DNA from: Amphiura filiformis
Taxonomy: Eukaryota > Echinodermata > Ophiuroidea > Amphilepidida > Amphiuridae
Direction of reading: 5' to 3'
DNA: 64,000 nt
Assembly (NCBI RefSeq): GCF_039555335.1
Contig: NC_092635.1
Location: 67,988,058 to 68,052,057, forward strand
Positions 60,301 to 64,000 of the stretch are shown here, piece after piece (the stretch's first letter is position 1; every line of letters begins with the position of its first letter). The notes under the pieces were generated by a model. That model was not told the DNA's origin. It did no database searches and was given only the letters and a program-made list of their open reading frames with translations. The translations under genes and the position numbers were made by a program.

Positions 60301-62368
60301 TTCCATAGCATTTGGGTTGATAAATTGTTCCTGACAATAAATTGGAATGCCGACAAATCTCACCATCAATTTAAAATGCCGAAAAATGGCACATGCGTTT
60401 AAACCTGTTTTCTGATCAATTATTAGGCCGTGTAAAATTAATATTTTGGTTCTCGTCCCTCCTCCTCAATTTCTGGGATTTGTCAGATTTTTTTTTTTTA
60501 GATTTTTCAATTTTTTAGACTTTGGAATGATTTATGAAATCTTCATACATATAAATAAGTTTATTAGAGAACAAGCATCACTTCCAAGTCTTTTGTGGTA
60601 CTCTAGGGGGTTTATCCCTCAGAATCTCACATTTGAAAAAAAAGGGCCTCATCGCTTCCTCGAGCACTGTTGGAGAAGACCGAAAACTACTGACAATGCT
60701 AATTTTACATTGAAAAAAAAAAAAAAAAAAAACACCTCCCTCCCTCATCAATTCATGAAAATCCTCTGGACGAGAACCAAAACATTAATTTTATACGGCC
60801 TTATAATGACTTGTGAGGACACATAGTACTTTACATAGTGCATTGAACCATTCTTGTTCCTGGTACACAATAATGACAACATTCGGCACTCTTTACTACA
60901 GTTTAGTTTAGGCATTATAGCTCATCACGATTCTTTTGTTTGAAAAAACAAAACAAAAAACCCAACATAACACGCCAGTGCCATTTTTCGGCATTCTGAT
61001 TTGTTATGACACTACCAGCCCACCTTTTGAAGGGAATGCATTTGAAATAACTTATAAGACCCCTACCTTAAACAAGCTGGTCCAGCCATCTCCAGAATAC
61101 TAAAATCAATATTTAATAAAGTATCGACCAATTTAATAATCTCATTCCCAAAGTCAAGTGTCAAACTGAGAACATCATCTACACCTGCTGCTATTACTAC
61201 ATCTAGGATAGATGCGGTTACCTCCACGTCCGGTGTTTGTAAAGTTTCAACATTTTCTGATAAGAGTTTATTTGTGCGTTTCAAAGGTAGAATTATTGTG
61301 GAAAGATTGGCAAACCGATCCTCGATCTAGAAATAAATAAATAACAATAAAAATCAGTGGCTTACGAGTAATGTGTAGCTGTCACATATAGATGAGTAGG
61401 GCCTACAATATAGATGAGTTGACTTCTGACGTCAATGCCTGGCAGTATGCGCTGTTGCGCACGCATCACCACCATTTCCATTGTTTTGCAGTATTCGCGC
61501 GCATCATATTTTGTTCAGGGCTCGTGTTTTTAAAACTCCCGCCACATCACAATAAGGCTGTTGAACAGTGTAATGGTTGCATGGGGTTCACTCAAGCATA
61601 TCGATATACCAGTCCCTTGCCTTTGTTGATAAACATTGAGGTCACCTCATCTATAAGATATTAACATTGTAAACACATTTGCAGCTCAGTTATAGTTTAT
61701 GACCGAAACGGGCAATATATCGCCTGCTCAGAGCCAGAAGTGGGTAAGTGCAATAGCTGCCATGTGTAGCTGTAATGTGTAGATGAATATACAATATACT
61801 GTGTGTAAATTGCCAAATGTTCACAGGGCAGCTATATAGGTATACGGTATGATTCACTAGGATCCACAACATGCTCATCTATCAGGTCGCAGTTCTTTAA
61901 TCCCAATACATTTGTACATTCATTGAATGACCTTTAAAAATTTGGGTACAAAAACTCATACTCTGCAACTTGAGGTCAAGGTTTACACTATGATTGTTTA
62001 ATTGAGGTTATTGTACTATGCCATTGGGATGAGGTCATTGTGGTCCATAGTGTTTGCATCATGTCTTACCAGGTCTCTTATGGCATCAATGATCTCCTGT
62101 CTGATTTCTTGTAGCTCATTGGTGACATTGGATGTAAACCTGCAATACTTTGTGGTAGGTTCGCCCCACCTGGCATCTTCACTTAATCTGTTATCTCGTA
62201 ATAATTTAAGTTGTCTTGGAGGATAACACGGTCTATATGCGTATACTTGTATGTCGCCATCAAACCAGTCACCATTTGGACATGGATGGTAGGCATATTC
62301 GCCCGCTAGCGTGTAATTCCATTGATATCGGCCCGTATTGTCCTCCGTACTCACTGGATTGCACACAT
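50868..62368 (-). CDS. Adhesion G protein-coupled receptor (class B2), 3' part, 12 exons
   Basis: Exons in transcript order: 62070-62368, 61067-61326, 59942-60165, 59249-59556, 57801-57882, 57320-57444, 55362-55462, 54476-54738, 53753-53834, 52900-53021, 51919-52070, 50868-51203. All introns are GT-AG with matching phases and give about 784 residues. Exon 1 is a HormR-like domain (W, CP, four Cys). Exons 2-4 form a GAIN domain (VRIGTIVYFTNKFF). Exons 5-6 carry the GPS, where TTCLCVGLE stands in place of C-x-C-x-H-L-T/S. TM1 starts SFPYSLTLSILSYVGYAF. TM6 has LLGITWGF and TM7 FQGFFIFAFHCVRY, both family hallmarks. The tail of about 85 residues is rich in Ser and Glu. It should act at the plasma membrane; ligand unknown. 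The first exons and start codon lie beyond the window. Confidence 0.9.
51219..51243. repeat. Poly-A run (poly-T on the gene strand) near the last acceptor
   Basis: About 24 A residues, lying 15-40 bases upstream of the last GPCR exon on the minus strand. It extends the polypyrimidine tract before CTTTCCTAACACAG. Confidence 0.9.
51412..51634. mobile_element. AACGTTTT foldback element in a GPCR intron
   Basis: CCCAGCAAACAGACAACGTT at the left and TGTTTCCTGGGT at the right, with internal GTCTGGTTATATAAAGG and its complement. Same family as 2268-2958 but more diverged. Lies between the last two GPCR exons. Confidence 0.7.
52345..52490. mobile_element. Partial copy of the GAGAGCACATCAGA foldback family
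   Basis: GAACCTGAGAGCACGTCAGA, GAATGTCCTTCTGATATCA and CTCGAAGTAAACTTTATAAA match the left arm of the element at 49142. Only one arm is present. Confidence 0.65.
53054..53175. repeat. Small hairpin with ACCGGTAATA repeats
   Basis: CGTGTTCATACGG and its counterpart CATATGAACACG enclose three units of CCGGTAATAGTGACTTAT type in both orientations. Short MITE-like hairpin within a GPCR intron. Confidence 0.65.
53395..53750. repeat. Tandem duplication of about 175 bp
   Basis: Two units share CATGTCCACTAATTCAAGA, AATTCATACGTAA or AATTCATGGGTAA, GGCGAATC and ACTCATAAC. Intronic. No coding role. Confidence 0.75.
53998..54365. repeat. Long (CTTT)n / poly-T microsatellite
   Basis: Several hundred bases of CTTT repeats with T runs, inside the intron between the TM2-TM3 exon and the TM4 exon. 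Long frames of Phe, Leu and Ser (plus strand) or Lys, Glu and Arg (minus strand) here are artefacts of the repeat. Confidence 0.97.
55990..56930. repeat. About 160-bp tandem repeats, roughly six units
   Basis: Units contain CAAATTTCGGCATTC, TATACAATAATAATTCGACA, TTTTGCCAGAAAGA and CAGAAGCGCCAA. Starts near 56098, 56258, 56433, 56587, 56748 and 56908 give 154-175 bp spacing. Located in the intron between the GPS exon and the TM1 exon. Confidence 0.85.
57960..58215. mobile_element. Foldback MITE with GGCTATTCTATTTAA ends
   Basis: GGGCTATTCTATTTAAAATC is paired by GATCTTAAATGGAATAGCCC. Internal arms include CACTACCCCTGTGGAAGAT and its complement. About 255 bp. Related in design to 49990-50165. 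Confidence 0.85.
58323..58600. mobile_element. Diverged AACGTTTT foldback element
   Basis: Contains AACGTTTTACC, AAATGTCGGGTATAAAAACG, AATGTTATTAAAACGTTTTG and related blocks in inverted order. The CCCAGCAAACAC ends have decayed (TCCCAGAAAATACA). Within a GPCR intron. Confidence 0.6.
58622..58876. mobile_element. Foldback MITE with ATACCGTA ends
   Basis: ATACCGTAGAATTCCACCTA and TAGACGGAATTATACGGTAT pair at the ends; CAAGCAT and ATGCTTG continue the match. Inside, GACGAAAGAGACGAAA and TTTCGTCTCTTTCGTC form a second inverted pair. About 255 bp. Confidence 0.8.
59041..59233. mobile_element. Foldback MITE in a GPCR intron, 16 bp from an exon
   Basis: ATTGACCTTTTTGGTAAATC and GATTTACCGAAAAGGTCAAT form the ends; CCCATAAGCCTTTGCGA, GAGAACT and CATTTTACGTCA continue in the arms. 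About 190 bp. Its edge lies very close to the donor of the exon ending at 59249. Confidence 0.85.
61327..62069. other. GPCR intron, no internal gene
   Basis: Short open frames on both strands lack splice or domain support. A block with GAGTTGACTTCTGACGTCAA and GGTCACCTCATCTATA looks repeat-like, but its ends could not be fixed. Confidence 0.4.
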
Positions 62369-64000
62369 CTGTGGAAAGATTTAGAAAAGAAAAGAGTAGG
62401 TTTAATTTACTGAGGCACAAGGGGCCAGTTTGTTGAGACATGACTTGTCAGTCGACTTGTATACCTGCCAATACATGGTATACAGATAACCTTTCGCGTC
62501 TTTGTAGGATTGATTCATTTTTCATGAAGATGGTTGCATTGATATTGGTCAAATTGTCATGTTTACCAAGGATATATTTTAAGGCTAACATACGAAGATG
62601 GTACCGGATGGTACTGGTCTAGCTGGTCTTGAAATAGCCTTTTTCATGACTTATATGTTAGGAAAAAAACCCGCATTATCATGCCGTATAGTTATACTTG
62701 TATAATAATATAAACAGCTACTATTACTACCCCTTTAAATAATGGCCAATTTTCCTAAACGGTTGATCGTATGCCAAATTTGGAATATGCATCAGTCGAA
62801 GCAAAATTTATTTCAGTGCATTATGACACCTCATGTTGCAATGATCCCAATATTGATGTCGCAGCGTACATTTAAATGCAAGTAACTCAAGATTTGAAAG
62901 TTGCAGCGAAGTCCTATTGCCTTCAGGAAGACAATGTTTTCTGCTCAACTTTCAAATCTTGAGTTACTTTCATTAAAATGTACGCTGCGACATCAATATT
63001 GGGACCATTGCAACAAATGAGGTGTCATAATGCGCTGAAATAAATTCTGCTTCGACAGCTGCATTCCACATTGGGCATACAATCAACGATTTCGGAATAA
63101 TGGCCATAAATGGTAATTATTTATTGGTAGATGTTTATCTTCTTGTGCTTTTTGTTAAATATCTTGTCGATATCTGAAATATGCGCCCAATTTAGCAAAA
63201 ACCATCGGTGCTCCAATAATAACATCGCCTGATCTTTGTGTATTGTGTTAAAACCTATTTTCGTAGTTCAATTGCACGACCGATTATAAATCGTATCAAA
63301 GAACAGTGTCTTATCATATTTGCTTACCACGATTTTTTGCTATCTTTAGAAATCTAACATTGACACAGGAGATAACCTAATACTGGGCTCAAACAACATT
63401 ACAAATGTGGCATCTCTGACTCTCTCACTCGGAGGAATGTTGTTTGTCTTCGAGATGCTGTATTAAAGCATGTTCTATTATAGGCCTTCAAACACAAGAC
63501 TAATATGGTTCTATCTCGGGTACATGGTCACAATTCACGCGTTCGGCAATGTGCTGCTGTCAAACACCCATATCTCGCAAATAGGAACACCAATAATTTA
63601 GACACCAAATCCTGTGCACTAAATGCTATTGTGAGGAACACTTGAGGTTTTGACTTTTAAAACCTACATTTTGTTCAAAAAATGTGCTTGCGTAGGTAGT
63701 TTTCAACATATTTACCACATTCGCCTTGCTATAACATTGAATTGCGTTTATCTGTTGACCTAATGTAAAAAAGTGTTTTTAGGGGGAAGTTTTAGCTTTC
63801 GTTCCATATTTTTAAAAATCTGATTGGATGAAGGGAACATTTAAGGTTTGGGCAAAAAGCAATCACAGATGTCTATTTTCCACTAGATCTCACACAGTTC
63901 TTATGATGCTATTCACTCAACCGTGTAGTATAACACAGACTGCGCAGAGACTAGATATTGTATGTAGGGGTTTTGATATTGCTCAATAAAATTGAACGTG
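62369..64000. other. Upstream intron of the GPCR, exons not found
   Basis: Acceptor of the first visible exon lies at 62369-62370. No further exon could be recognised to the end of the window. The stretch includes the palindrome at 62738-63107. The receptor's N-terminus and signal peptide must lie further on. Confidence 0.45.
62738..63107. mobile_element. Palindromic foldback element, about 370 bp
   Basis: Arms of roughly 150 bp pair across a short loop (AGGAAGACAATGTTTTC): TTTCAGTGCATTATGACACC and ACATCAATATTGGGACCATT are examples. The outer AATGGCCAAT and ATAATGGCCAT also match. No coding capacity. Confidence 0.8.

Overview
The window looks like repeat-rich nuclear DNA of an invertebrate animal, most likely a marine deuterostome such as an echinoderm or hemichordate. 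The grounds are spliced genes with GT-AG introns, a class B2 (adhesion) GPCR, Penelope-like and LINE fragments, many foldback MITEs, and a very frequent TAGGCCTA octamer in non-coding DNA. The species assignment is inference. No bacterial-style operon, CRISPR array or intact virus-like element was seen.

Layout. 1-4165 is a left arm of 34-bp satellite ending in an elongator tRNA-Met (+). 4170-11995 is a core that carries a compact three-exon gene (4704-6578). 12007-15700 is a right arm with a tRNA-Met (-) and the same satellite in inverted orientation, so the unit is roughly mirror-symmetric. 16152-18410 holds a Penelope-like GIY-YIG fragment followed by a 5'-truncated LINE. 19551-30037 is a continuous 79-bp satellite of about 132 copies with higher-order structure, closed off by a hAT-type element (30045-31086) inserted into its last monomer. 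31208-45470 is a second, direct copy of the 4440-16150 segment, including a second copy of the three-exon gene (31495-33424), a third tRNA-Met and another inverted satellite arm. 45470-50860 holds palindromes and MITEs with no convincing gene.

50868-62368 (minus strand) is the 3' part of an adhesion GPCR. Twelve exons with consistent phases encode a HormR domain, a GAIN domain with a GPS that lacks the usual H-L-T/S cleavage triplet, seven transmembrane segments and a cytoplasmic tail. Its 5' end lies beyond the window.

The most interesting result is the duplicated three-exon gene. It encodes about 102 residues in copy A and 103 in copy B. Between copies the introns have diverged with many indels, but the exons keep their frame and splice sites; hand counting gives 7 silent and 3 replacement differences plus one whole-codon insertion. 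That suggests an active gene of unknown function. Comparing copies A and B also gives empty sites for several large inserted elements, so their ends can be placed from the sequence alone.
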